A stretch of 64,000 nt of DNA from CAZZCU01 sp964652825. Lineage in GTDB: Bacteria > Bdellovibrionota_B > Oligoflexia > Oligoflexales > CAZZCU01. Below are positions 51,837 through 60,154 of this stretch, one piece after another. The translations under genes were made by a program, and so were the position numbers. The first letter of the stretch is position 1, and each line of letters starts with the position of its first letter. Under the pieces are notes generated by a model. The model saw only the letters and a list, made by a program, of their open reading frames with translations, did not search any database and was not told the origin of the DNA. The stretch is taken from positions 1 to 64,000 of the forward strand of contig CAZZCU010000004.1 of NCBI GenBank assembly GCA_964652825.1. Reading direction: 5' to 3'.

Positions 51837-53768
51837 ATGACGACCTATAAAAAACAAATTGAAAAAACCGTACTACTTTTGGCGCCTCTGGGGTTTTTGC
51901 TCGGAGTGGGTGTGGCTGTCTTGATGCTGGTTAGTTGCGGGATTCAGGCCAAAGCCAAAAAGCAGGCGGTTGAACAATTTGAGGTCCCAGAATTCTCGCC
52001 GCATGGTACGGGGTTTTATTTGAACAGTGCTGATCAGCAAAAAACCTTCAATGGTTCGTTGTTGGTCTGGAATCAGCAGGCTACCACTGAGCAGGTTGCC
52101 GGTGTTATGAATGTAACCGCCGCCTCCACGGGAGCGCAGGTCGGTATGCTTAAGTACATATATGAAGACGTCGCGCCATTGGCGCAAGAACTCGAAATCG
52201 CACTGGCCAAACGCGTGGCGGCGGAAAATGCTATGCATCAAGACGCCGCTGGTCCGAGTATTCAAGCCGCTGATGCGATGTTTGAACAGATGTTGGTCGA
52301 GGCGAATGCCCAGCGCGTACTTAGTGACGAAGACGTCGCCCATGCGCGCGTTGTCTTTGGTTATTACTGCGAAGCCAAATTGTGGGAGCGTGCTGTACAT
52401 AATCAATTGATCGATGTTCGTTATACGCGCCGACCGTTGCCGGCGGCGATGTGTGAGTCGGTTTATCGTCAGCTTGCTTTAATTCCGGAGACCGAAGCTG
52501 CTTGTGCCCCCAAAGCGGAAGGCGCCAATTACTTTGAGTGTTTGTGGCAACATGGCGTGCTCAAGTCGCGATTGCTGACCATTGTCTATGACAGTGACGC
52601 GACTATTTTGGCCAAGGTACAAAAATTGTCACCAGCTTTGTTACGCAACAAGAAAAATTTTGGTGTAGTTGATAATTCGCAATCGCGTAATTTTCTGAAA
52701 CTAAATCAAGTTTCTATAAAAGATGAGCAAGGTGTTGTTGTCGATGCGATCCCGGCGGTGACAACCCGCCAGACCCGCGATGCTATTATCGGCTCTCGTT
52801 CGGTCTTCGATTTTATCAACGACGTTGAAGCCGGTCGCTTGACCTTTTTACCGGTATCGACGGAAGCCGATGACGCTGATCCGATACAACAGCGGCAGAG
52901 TGAATTCCGTATTCGCTTGGCCAAATTCAATAAGCTGGCGGAACGCCTGTGGGCGAACGAAGTTCTGGTAAATGCACCGTTCGCGCGTGAGCTGAAAGAT
53001 GGTTATCGTCAGCTCAACCCCGCATTATCGGCGGAGCTGAAAACGCTGTTGCCCGACGTCGTCAATGTTGCTGCTGATCCGAAGTTGGTCGCCGCTTATA
53101 CCCAAACAAAAGCTGAGCTTCAGCAGGTTATCGACGCTGGCAAACCACGCCTGACAACGCTTACCGCCGTGGAGCAATGTGAGGATGATAAATCGGAGTT
53201 GTTGGTGTGCAAACGCCAGCGTGCGGCTTTGGCGCAGATGGCATATGTCAGAAATCCCGAGATCGCGCGAGCGCTCTTGAACGTCGAAGTTACCTTGCCA
53301 CGTGCGGATGTTGATATCGTGCATTTACGCCTGCGTTTAAGCGAAGATCCGAGCAAGACGCCAATCGAGGCTTGTTTTAACGTTGCGATTAATCAGCAGG
53401 TCCAGTGCGCCAGCGGTATGGATCTGATCGATGAATTCAGCATTGATTCACTTACCGGTCGCATCAGTTTAGTTGCTAAAATTTCTGATGCTGACAAATT
53501 TGGTTTGGGTAAGCGCGAGCAAACGACTGATCCGTTCTTTAATTTGATCGATGCCGACTTGAATTCATCGTTTCTCAAAATCGAGCTGGCGCCGAATAAT
53601 TTATTTGGTTTGGTTGATATTCTCAGCGGCAACGCGACGTTGGCGCATGATCGCGATTTTCAGGATATTGTCGCCGCCGGTTCGCTCAACCTGACCGACG
53701 CGCGGCCGCCGGTGCAGATGGCATACGAGCATTATCTCACCCGCATCACGCAGTGGGATGGCAAGTAA
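51837..53768 (+). CDS. large lipoprotein, unknown function
   Basis: A 643-residue protein with GGGAGAGAG before the ATG. An N-terminal hydrophobic segment (LLLAPLGFLLGVGVAVLML) ends in a lipobox LVSC, Cys34. The long soluble part appears mostly helical between about 100 and 400, with cysteines at CESVY, ACAPK, FECLW, EQCEDDK and VCKRQ. A beta-rich domain near 480-600 (EVTLPRADVDIVHLRLRLSE, split as EVTLPRADVDI and VHLRLRL) follows. No family is recognised. It lies directly after the barrel gene, and the pair may form one outer-membrane system. Confidence 0.65.
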   Translation: MTTYKKQIEKTVLLLAPLGFLLGVGVAVLMLVSCGIQAKAKKQAVEQFEVPEFSPHGTGFYLNSADQQKTFNGSLLVWNQQATTEQVAGVMNVTAASTGAQVGMLKYIYEDVAPLAQELEIALAKRVAAENAMHQDAAGPSIQAADAMFEQMLVEANAQRVLSDEDVAHARVVFGYYCEAKLWERAVHNQLIDVRYTRRPLPAAMCESVYRQLALIPETEAACAPKAEGANYFECLWQHGVLKSRLLTIVYDSDATILAKVQKLSPALLRNKKNFGVVDNSQSRNFLKLNQVSIKDEQGVVVDAIPAVTTRQTRDAIIGSRSVFDFINDVEAGRLTFLPVSTEADDADPIQQRQSEFRIRLAKFNKLAERLWANEVLVNAPFARELKDGYRQLNPALSAELKTLLPDVVNVAADPKLVAAYTQTKAELQQVIDAGKPRLTTLTAVEQCEDDKSELLVCKRQRAALAQMAYVRNPEIARALLNVEVTLPRADVDIVHLRLRLSEDPSKTPIEACFNVAINQQVQCASGMDLIDEFSIDSLTGRISLVAKISDADKFGLGKREQTTDPFFNLIDADLNSSFLKIELAPNNLFGLVDILSGNATLAHDRDFQDIVAAGSLNLTDARPPVQMAYEHYLTRITQWDGK

Positions 53769-53790
53769 ACCGAATTGTCTCCGCTACTTT

Positions 53791-55263
53791 TTAGCCAGCT
53801 TTGCGTTGCGTCTTGGTTGTCGTGCTACCGACACCTTGACGCAGCTTGTTGAGCGCATTAAATGCCGCGACGCGATAGGCTTCGGCCAGCGTCGGATAAT
53901 TGAAAATCATGCGATCGACCAGATCGAGCAATTTACCGCCTTGCAACATCAGCGCCTGCCCGATGTGCACCAGATTGCAGGCGTCGGCGCCAACTATATG
54001 TAAACCGAGAATTTCCTGCGTATCGCGGTGGGCGATAATTTTAAGCATGCCGTGATTGTCGCCGCGAATGTGGCCGCGAGCAACTTCCTCAAAGCTGGCA
54101 TGACCGACGACGTACGGAATGTTTTCGTTTTGCACGTCTTCCTCGGTTTTCCCGACCGACGATAATTCCGGAATTGTATAAATGCCGATCGGAAAAATAT
54201 TCGGAAAAGCACGTTCGCAAACGTCAAACGCATGACAGCAGGCGAAGCGCCCTTGTTCCATAGAGGTTGCCGCGAGTGCCGGTGGACCGATAATATCTCC
54301 GGTCGCGTAAATATTGCTGATCGAGGTCTGGAAGAATTCATTCACGTGCACGGCGCCGCGCGCGGCAATGCGAATCCCATTTTTCTCCAGTCCGAGGTGT
54401 TCCGTGTTGGACAATCGCCCGGCGGAAAAAAAGAAGACATCTGACTCCAGAGTGAGGCCGGGGAATTGCGCCACGACTTTGGGGCCCTCGGCCCGGACGT
54501 TTTCGAGTTTCTGTCCCATGCGGAATTTAATGCCCATGTCTTCCATGGAACGCTGCAAAGCGCCGGCGACCTCACGGTCAATCGATTGCAGCACATTTTG
54601 TCGTTCGTCAACGATCGTGGTGTCGACGCCAAGCGCGCCGAAGATACAGGCATACTCGCAACCGATCACGCCGGCGCCGTAGATCACCAAAGTTTTGGGA
54701 ACTTCATCGAGATACAGGATTTCGTCGGAATCAATGATGCGCCAACCATCAAACGGGATATTCTCCGGGCGTCGCGGTCGCGAGCCGGTCGCCAACATGA
54801 TCTTCTCGGCGTGATAAATCTGACTCACGCCCTGGCTGTCGACGACGCGCACGCTGTGGTGATCTTCGAGGACGCCGGTGCCGTGAATAATCGTGATGTT
54901 GTTTGTGTGCAAGTGACGACGTACCAGGTCTTCTTCTGACTGGGCGACGCGTGTCGCACGCGCACGAATTTTGCTGAATGACAGATCGGCGACCAGGCGT
55001 TCCACCCATGGCTTGCCGGCATGAAATTGAATGCTTTGCACGGTGGCGAGAACTTCGCGCAAGGTTTTTGACGGTAGCGTGCCGGTGTGAATCCAGGCCC
55101 CGCCCAGTTTGTCGGGATTCTTCTCGATGATGGCGGCGCGTTTGCCAAGTTTGGCGGCTTGCACGGCGGCATGAACACCGGCAGGACCGCTCCCGAGGAC
55201 CAGCATGTCGTAAGCCGTAGTGGCTGGTGTCGACGGCTGTACTGGTTGTTTGGCCTTGGCCAT
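53791..55263 (-). CDS. sthA: SthA-like soluble pyridine nucleotide transhydrogenase lacking the usual cysteine
   Basis: A 490-residue FAD flavoprotein related to dihydrolipoyl dehydrogenase. The FAD motif GSGPAGVHAAVQAAKLG, the NAD motif YGAGVIGCEYACIFGALG and the second FAD motif (NIYATGDI) are intact, and the C-terminal NYPTLAEAYRVAAFNALNK (NYPTLAEAY) fits SthA. At the redox site E. coli SthA reads GGGCTHWGTIPSK, with one Cys; here it is GGAWIHTGTLPSK with none, so no disulphide chemistry is possible. This agrees with transhydrogenase rather than dehydrogenase activity. It is convergent with the large lipoprotein gene. Confidence 0.85.
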   Translation of the reverse strand: MAKAKQPVQPSTPATTAYDMLVLGSGPAGVHAAVQAAKLGKRAAIIEKNPDKLGGAWIHTGTLPSKTLREVLATVQSIQFHAGKPWVERLVADLSFSKIRARATRVAQSEEDLVRRHLHTNNITIIHGTGVLEDHHSVRVVDSQGVSQIYHAEKIMLATGSRPRRPENIPFDGWRIIDSDEILYLDEVPKTLVIYGAGVIGCEYACIFGALGVDTTIVDERQNVLQSIDREVAGALQRSMEDMGIKFRMGQKLENVRAEGPKVVAQFPGLTLESDVFFFSAGRLSNTEHLGLEKNGIRIAARGAVHVNEFFQTSISNIYATGDIIGPPALAATSMEQGRFACCHAFDVCERAFPNIFPIGIYTIPELSSVGKTEEDVQNENIPYVVGHASFEEVARGHIRGDNHGMLKIIAHRDTQEILGLHIVGADACNLVHIGQALMLQGGKLLDLVDRMIFNYPTLAEAYRVAAFNALNKLRQGVGSTTTKTQRKAG

Positions 55264-55364
55264 TGGTATTCTCTTTATCTCTTTAGATAGCAGTATGGTA
55301 CGCTTACGGTATATCGGTTGGAGGCGGGAATTCTTGATGCTGCCGTCGTCACGGAGGTGATGCC

Positions 55365-55922
55365 ATGAATTGGTCTTTGTTCCTGATAACGTTGCTACCT
55401 TTAGTGATTTTTGTGGTTGTTGATATCAAAGCCGGTATGCGCGCTGCCGTTATCGCCGCGCTTGGTGCCGCGATTCTATTCTTGATCTGGAGTTATTTCA
55501 CTTTCGGCCGGATCGATGAGATCGGTCTCATTGAAGTTGCACTCCTGGGCATACTGGGAGCCATCAGCATCAAGTTGAACAATTCGCGTTTTTTTAAATT
55601 TCAGCCGGTCATTATCGGCATCATCATCGGTTTGTTTCTTTTGTATACGCAGCTTTTTTCTGAGCCGTTCCTGCAACGGATGGTGCCGATGCTGAAGCAA
55701 TTGCAGCCGGAAATGGCGCACATCTATGATGATCCGCGGATGTTGGCATTGTTGAGTCGTACGTCTTTGTATTTAATCCCGGTGTTTCTCCTGCACGCTC
55801 TTCTCGTGGCTTATGCGGCGGTGCGAAAAAGCAACTGGTTCTGGATCGGAACACGGGTGGCCATTTATCCGCTGATTATTATCACCATGGTCATTGCCGC
55901 TGTGATGCAGCAAGGTGCCTAA
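55365..55922 (+). CDS. YciB/IspZ-like inner-membrane protein
   Basis: A 185-residue protein with about five to six spans. The layout of short hydrophobic helices, the mid-region NNSRFFKFQPVIIGIIIGLF, then SEPFLQRMVPMLKQLQPEM and a later long hydrophobic end resembles intracellular septation protein A (YciB/IspZ). That protein influences envelope integrity and division in other bacteria. Similarity is moderate and judged by eye. GGAGG lies upstream of its ATG. It is divergent from sthA. Confidence 0.6.
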   Translation: MNWSLFLITLLPLVIFVVVDIKAGMRAAVIAALGAAILFLIWSYFTFGRIDEIGLIEVALLGILGAISIKLNNSRFFKFQPVIIGIIIGLFLLYTQLFSEPFLQRMVPMLKQLQPEMAHIYDDPRMLALLSRTSLYLIPVFLLHALLVAYAAVRKSNWFWIGTRVAIYPLIIITMVIAAVMQQGA

Positions 55923-56074
55923 GCGCCGCTAGCCAACATATCTCACCATAACCAAATAGTATTTCCGTCGCTGACCTGAGTTTGGTAAACTCTTAAAATC
56001 ATCCGTATTTACAAGTTTTCCGGCTAGAGCCGTTGACTGGATAGACCGTGTACCGCGAGATTGAGGAGAAGACT

Positions 56075-57193
56075 TTGTCGCATACCTCTGAATCCATAGC
56101 AGCAATGACGGCGCCACGCTTATCGTCTCATTTTAAAACCCCGCAAAATTTAATCAATCGCCACACCGGCTGGCAACTTGGTCTGCCGCTCGCCGCTACT
56201 GAGATCGCCGCGGAGGCAGTGCCAACCATACTGGCAGTTGGCGGTGGCAAGGGTGGTGTTGGTAAGAGCGTGTTGAGCGCCAATCTTTCGGCGCGGTTGG
56301 CGATGGCTGGTTTTCGTGTTTTGGCCATGGATATGGATTTGGGTTGCGCTAATTTACATACGCATTTTGGTGTTGGCATGCCGGACCGAACACTGGCGGA
56401 TTTTGTTGTTTCTCGGCGCCGCGCTTTTAAAGACGTGCTGCTGCCAACGCCGATTCCAGGGTTGGCGCTGGTCGCTGGCGGGCGCGAAGAAGTCTGGGGT
56501 GATGTCCTGAGCGGCAAAACGCAAAGTTTGAGTCCGTTGTACGAAGCAATTTTTACCGCGCGTCAGGAACTCGGTGTTGATTTTGTTATTTTGGATCTTG
56601 GGGCAGGCACGCATAAGCATACGATTGATTTTTTTGCTACCGCGCACATGGGTATTGTGACCGTGTTGCCCGAGCCAACCTCGATCGAAAACGCTTACGT
56701 GTTCGCAAAATCTTTGTTGTGGTCCGTCGTCGAAGCAGTGGCGGAACGTATTGATGAGCGCGAAGCATTGCCGTTCGTCAAGGAGGCGCTCGCCAAAGTT
56801 GGACCTGGCTCACTGCAAAGTGGTTATGCCGAATGCTTACATCGCCTTAGTTCGACCTATCCGCGCTTGGTCAATGCGATCATGACGGCGATGAGTGGTC
56901 GTGCCCTTGGCCTAGTGCTTAACCAGACACGTTCACAAAATGATATCGATATCGGCCATGCGATGGAGCATATCTGCCAAAGGTATTTCGGCTTTGATGC
57001 ATCTTATTTAGGGTATTTAACCTATGATGAAGCTGTATGGCGGTCATTGCGCAACCGACGACCGCTGGTCAAAGATTTTCCGCACAGTGTATTGTCGAAA
57101 CGGATAGGTAATGTCGCGGCCAAAGCGCTGCTTAAAATCGGTTATCAAGGAGAACGAGGCGATGGATATGTCTCATATCGAACCACAAGATAA
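56075..57193 (+). CDS. FlhG/MinD-family P-loop ATPase
   Basis: About 372 residues from TTG 56075, chosen because GAGGAG lies six bases upstream; a GTG at 56048 is the alternative. A ParA/MinD deviant Walker A is present as AVGGGKGGVGKSVLSANL (about 55-73), then MDMDLGCANLHTHFG and FVILDLGAGTH. It lacks a clear C-terminal membrane-targeting amphipathic helix. The family places cell-pole or flagellar machinery. The next gene (J-like plus HTH) overlaps it by 32 bases, a pairing I associate with deltaproteobacterial genomes. A link to the FliG-like protein 4 kb downstream is tempting but unproved. Confidence 0.82.
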   Translation: MSHTSESIAAMTAPRLSSHFKTPQNLINRHTGWQLGLPLAATEIAAEAVPTILAVGGGKGGVGKSVLSANLSARLAMAGFRVLAMDMDLGCANLHTHFGVGMPDRTLADFVVSRRRAFKDVLLPTPIPGLALVAGGREEVWGDVLSGKTQSLSPLYEAIFTARQELGVDFVILDLGAGTHKHTIDFFATAHMGIVTVLPEPTSIENAYVFAKSLLWSVVEAVAERIDEREALPFVKEALAKVGPGSLQSGYAECLHRLSSTYPRLVNAIMTAMSGRALGLVLNQTRSQNDIDIGHAMEHICQRYFGFDASYLGYLTYDEAVWRSLRNRRPLVKDFPHSVLSKRIGNVAAKALLKIGYQGERGDGYVSYRTTR

Positions 57194-57875
57194 ATCAATG
57201 CGTGCTAGCGGCATTGTCGGGAGCAAGACCGTCCGCGAGTCTCTCTACGACATTTTGAATGTGACGGCAAGCGCCAGCAAGGCTGATATTCGCGAATCTT
57301 ATATCCGTCTGAAAAATGCTTTTGGTGGCCAAAGTCAGGCATTGTACTCGTTGATGTCGGATGAACAGGCGCAGGCCACTTTGTCCAAAATCGAAGAAGC
57401 GTTTCGCATTCTCAACGACGATGCGCGCCGGCAAATTTACGATCGTGAAGCCGGTTTTGTCGAGACGCCGACCACTCCGACGCCGCATTATGAAAGCAAA
57501 GCCGAAAACACGGCGCGCGTTGATCGAGTGCAAAGTGTACCGGTGAATCTGACCGCGTCGACGGCGAGCAAAGACGACGTACGTGAAGCTTTGCTGAAAA
57601 TCGTCGCTGACAGCGACGCCTCCGATGGTGATATGTATCGGCGTTTGCGCGAGGCGGCGGGCGTCAGCGAAAAAGAAATGCGGGAACGTACAAAAGTAGG
57701 CGCTGAATACCTGCAAGCCATGGAGACCAATGGTTTTGAACGACTGCCACAGGCGGTTTTCGTTAAAGGCTTTTTGCGAAGCTATCTTAAGTACCTGGGC
57801 ATTGGCGATGTTGAACGTTTGGCTGACGCTTATGCGGAAAGACTGCGCGAGTGGCAGACGCGAAGCAAGACTTAG
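57162..57875 (+). CDS. J-domain-like protein with RodZ-type helix-turn-helix
   Basis: A 237-residue protein. ATG 57162 follows AAGGAG by nine bases. Residues ~27-96 match a J domain (SLYDILNVTASASKADIRESY, EEAFRILNDDARRQIYDRE), but the catalytic HPD loop is missing: FGGQSQALYS stands in its place. After a disordered linker, residues ~158-232 form an HTH_25/RodZ-like domain (LREAAGVSEKEMRERTKVG, FVKGFLRSYLKYLG). No membrane span follows, unlike RodZ. It probably acts as an adaptor with the upstream ATPase rather than as a DnaK co-chaperone. It overlaps genes on both sides. Confidence 0.75.
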   Translation: MDMSHIEPQDKSMRASGIVGSKTVRESLYDILNVTASASKADIRESYIRLKNAFGGQSQALYSLMSDEQAQATLSKIEEAFRILNDDARRQIYDREAGFVETPTTPTPHYESKAENTARVDRVQSVPVNLTASTASKDDVREALLKIVADSDASDGDMYRRLREAAGVSEKEMRERTKVGAEYLQAMETNGFERLPQAVFVKGFLRSYLKYLGIGDVERLADAYAERLREWQTRSKT

Positions 57876-58957
57876 ATCGATCCACGCAAAATTTCCTTGT
57901 GGATGACGCCAGCGCTGGCGAGCGACTGGATATTGTCGTCGCACGTCATCTCACGCAACTCAGTCGTAGCAAGATTCAGCGTTTGATCGCCGATGGCGCC
58001 GTACTGATCAACAACACGACAGCAGCGTCCGCAAAAGTACCGGTTAAAACTGGTGATCAGATCAGCGTGCAGGTACCCGCGGCGATTGCACAGCAAAGCT
58101 CTCAAGCTGCGATACGTACGCCTGCAACAGCACCGGCATCTTTTCAATTGGATGTTCTTTACGAGGATCAGTATTTGCTGGTCATCAATAAACCTGCTGG
58201 CCTCAGCGTGCATGCCGCAGACGGTCAGCGTTCGCGATTTACGCTGGTGGATGCACTCCTGGCGCGTAGTAAGCAATGGTCACGCATGCAAACCGATGCC
58301 GACGGCGCTGGCGGAAAATTTCGTCCTGGTATCGTTCACCGCCTCGATCGCGATACCTCGGGCGTCATGGTTTGCTGCAAGGATGACGCAACTCACGAGC
58401 ATCTGGCCAAGCAATTTCGCGAGAAATCCAACTTACGCGAATACATGGCGATATTGGACGGCTATATGGGTACGGGGCATATCGTTTGCGAGAGTTATTT
58501 GCATCGCCATCCGCGTGTGCGCAATCGTTTTGCCGCTATCGACGTGGCAACTTATGAGGAGCTTAAGCGCGAAGGCGCGGATTTGACCGGCTATCGCCAT
58601 GCTAAAACCGAGTTTTGGTGCCGGGCGACGTTTGGTCAGCGCTTGACGTTGGCAACGGCGCGTCTTCACACCGGTCGCACCCATCAGATTCGTGTTCATG
58701 CCGCGGATATCAAGTTGCCGGTCTTGGGCGATCAGTTATACCATCGTCGTCGCGAGCTGCCGGCGGTCTTTGCTGCGGCGACGCGCATGCGGCTAGAGGA
58801 GCTGCAGCGCCAAATGTTGCACGCGCGGATTTTGGGTTTCGTGCATCCTCAAAGCGGTGAGCATCTGGCCTTTGAGGCGCCACCACCAACTGATTTCATG
58901 GATGTAATTCAACTTTTGGCAGCATATGACGATAAGCAACCTAAGACTAAATCTTGA
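57851..58957 (+). CDS. RluA-family pseudouridine synthase, RluD-like
   Basis: A 368-residue enzyme. An N-terminal S4 RNA-binding domain (GERLDIVVARHL, LSRSKIQRLIADGAVLINN) precedes the catalytic domain with GIVHRLDRDTSGVMV, in which the Asp is the nucleophile, plus HTGRTHQIRVHA. RluD modifies helix 69 of 23S rRNA, but RluA-family members with other targets look alike, so the target is open. It begins at GTG 57851, inside the previous gene; a GTG at 57899 is possible. Two identical palindromes follow the stop. Confidence 0.88.
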   Translation: MADAKQDLDRSTQNFLVDDASAGERLDIVVARHLTQLSRSKIQRLIADGAVLINNTTAASAKVPVKTGDQISVQVPAAIAQQSSQAAIRTPATAPASFQLDVLYEDQYLLVINKPAGLSVHAADGQRSRFTLVDALLARSKQWSRMQTDADGAGGKFRPGIVHRLDRDTSGVMVCCKDDATHEHLAKQFREKSNLREYMAILDGYMGTGHIVCESYLHRHPRVRNRFAAIDVATYEELKREGADLTGYRHAKTEFWCRATFGQRLTLATARLHTGRTHQIRVHAADIKLPVLGDQLYHRRRELPAVFAAATRMRLEELQRQMLHARILGFVHPQSGEHLAFEAPPPTDFMDVIQLLAAYDDKQPKTKS

Positions 58958-58960
58958 GCA

Positions 58961-58998
58961 AAATCGATTTTTGGGCAATTATTACAGGAAATCGATTT
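58961..58998. repeat. two AAATCGATTT palindromes 28 bp apart, possible operators
   Basis: Perfect 10-bp palindromes at 58961-58970 and 58989-58998 lie between the rluD-like stop and the L,D-transpeptidase start. Paired identical dyads at this distance resemble tandem repressor or activator sites. Confidence 0.45.
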
Positions 58999-59023
58999 TA
59001 GTCAGTTTTGTAAAAGGGTTTTG

Positions 59024-60055
59024 ATGCGAGCTTTCGTGAGCAAACGCCTGTTAGTGATAGTCGCCCTGGCCGGGAATGGTGTCGGTGTGACGGTCTTTGC
59101 TACCGAGAATCCATCGCTGACGGCACCGCCGCCGGTGAGTAAACAGTATGCCGAGATGATGCTGCTGTCGGTCGATAAGACGACATTGCGTGCCGAGTTA
59201 CGTACGTGGCCCGAGGATTTTAAGGACTCGGCGTTGTTGCAGACGTTTCGGATCGCGATTGGCAAAGTTCAGGGTGATAAAGAACGCGAAGGTGATAACA
59301 AAACACCGGAAGGCATCTATTTCGCGGAAAATATTTTAGATAATCCCGGCAATCTACCATCCAAATACGGTCCGAAAGCAATTCCGATTAATTTCCCGAA
59401 TCCCATTGATCGCCTGCTGCGCAAGACCGGCCACGGTATCTGGTTGCACGGTGCCGGCAATGATCAACGCATCGAAGAGTCCAATGTCACCGAAGGTTGT
59501 GTGGCATTTTACAATGCTGATATCCTGCGTCTGATTAATTGGCTGAGACCGCATCAGGGTGCGATTTTGATTGCCAATGATGCGCGTCAGGTCAACAGTC
59601 CCGAGCATGTAGCGCAAGTCAAGGCGGCTACCGATACCTGGATTGAGGCCTGGGCTACTCGTGATCTGGATGCCTATGCGGCGATGTATGCGCCGGAGTT
59701 TTCTAATCAGGGTATGAATCTTGAGCAATATCGTTCCTACAAGGAACGCGTGTTTAAATCTTACAAAAGTATCCACCTGACCATGGATAATGTCCGTGCG
59801 ACCACGCATCCAAATTATGCCGTATCCATCATGAATCAGGACTTTAGTGGCGATCAGCGCTTTAAGTCCAATGGTCGCAAAGTTTTATACTGGAATCGCC
59901 AGCCGGATGGTCGTTGGCTGATTACCAGAGAGATTTTTGAAGATCGCCGCTTTGAACCGCTGCAATACACCGCCGCCGAATTGGCAGCGTTGACTGTTGG
60001 CATGAATAAAGAAGCGTCTTTGCAGCTGCCAAAATCCGCTACCCCTAATCATTAG
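59024..60055 (+). CDS. L,D-transpeptidase (YkuD) with C-terminal NTF2-like domain
   Basis: A 343-residue protein with an N-terminal hydrophobic signal segment (residues ~8-27). The YkuD catalytic domain spans about 50-190: TFRIAIGKVQGDKEREGDNKTPEG, given as TFRIAIGKVQGDKE and DNKTPEGIYF, then IWLHGAG with His142 and NVTEGCVAF with Cys159, the expected nucleophile. Residues ~195-310 form a SnoaL/NTF2-like domain (AATDTWIEAWATRDLDAYAA, FSNQGMNLEQY). Such enzymes make 3-3 peptidoglycan crosslinks or attach proteins to it. ATG 59024 has AAAAGGG upstream. Confidence 0.85.
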   Translation: MRAFVSKRLLVIVALAGNGVGVTVFATENPSLTAPPPVSKQYAEMMLLSVDKTTLRAELRTWPEDFKDSALLQTFRIAIGKVQGDKEREGDNKTPEGIYFAENILDNPGNLPSKYGPKAIPINFPNPIDRLLRKTGHGIWLHGAGNDQRIEESNVTEGCVAFYNADILRLINWLRPHQGAILIANDARQVNSPEHVAQVKAATDTWIEAWATRDLDAYAAMYAPEFSNQGMNLEQYRSYKERVFKSYKSIHLTMDNVRATTHPNYAVSIMNQDFSGDQRFKSNGRKVLYWNRQPDGRWLITREIFEDRRFEPLQYTAAELAALTVGMNKEASLQLPKSATPNH

Positions 60056-60056
60056 A

Positions 60057-60081
60057 GATCCTGAGCCGAAGGCGAAGAATC
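60057..60081. repeat. short degenerate copy of the dispersed palindrome
   Basis: CCTGAGCCGAAGGCGAAGAATC closely matches the left arm of the 3011-3073 repeat (GCTGAGCCAAAGGCGAAGCATC) and forms its own small GCC/GGC hairpin, two bases after a stop codon. Confidence 0.55.
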
Positions 60082-60121
60082 CACCATTAACCACTGGCTT
60101 CATACGGATGAACGCGCTATC

Positions 60122-60148
60122 TTTTCAGAACCATTTTCTGAAAAGGAG
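60122..60148 (+). promoter_or_regulatory. 9-bp hairpin abutting the ribosome site of the DsbA-like gene
   Basis: TTTTCAGAA (60122-60130) pairs perfectly with TTCTGAAAA (60136-60144) around CCATT, and GGAG follows at once. It could stabilise the mRNA 5' end, control ribosome access or be an operator dyad. Confidence 0.45.
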
Positions 60149-60154
60149 CAATTC

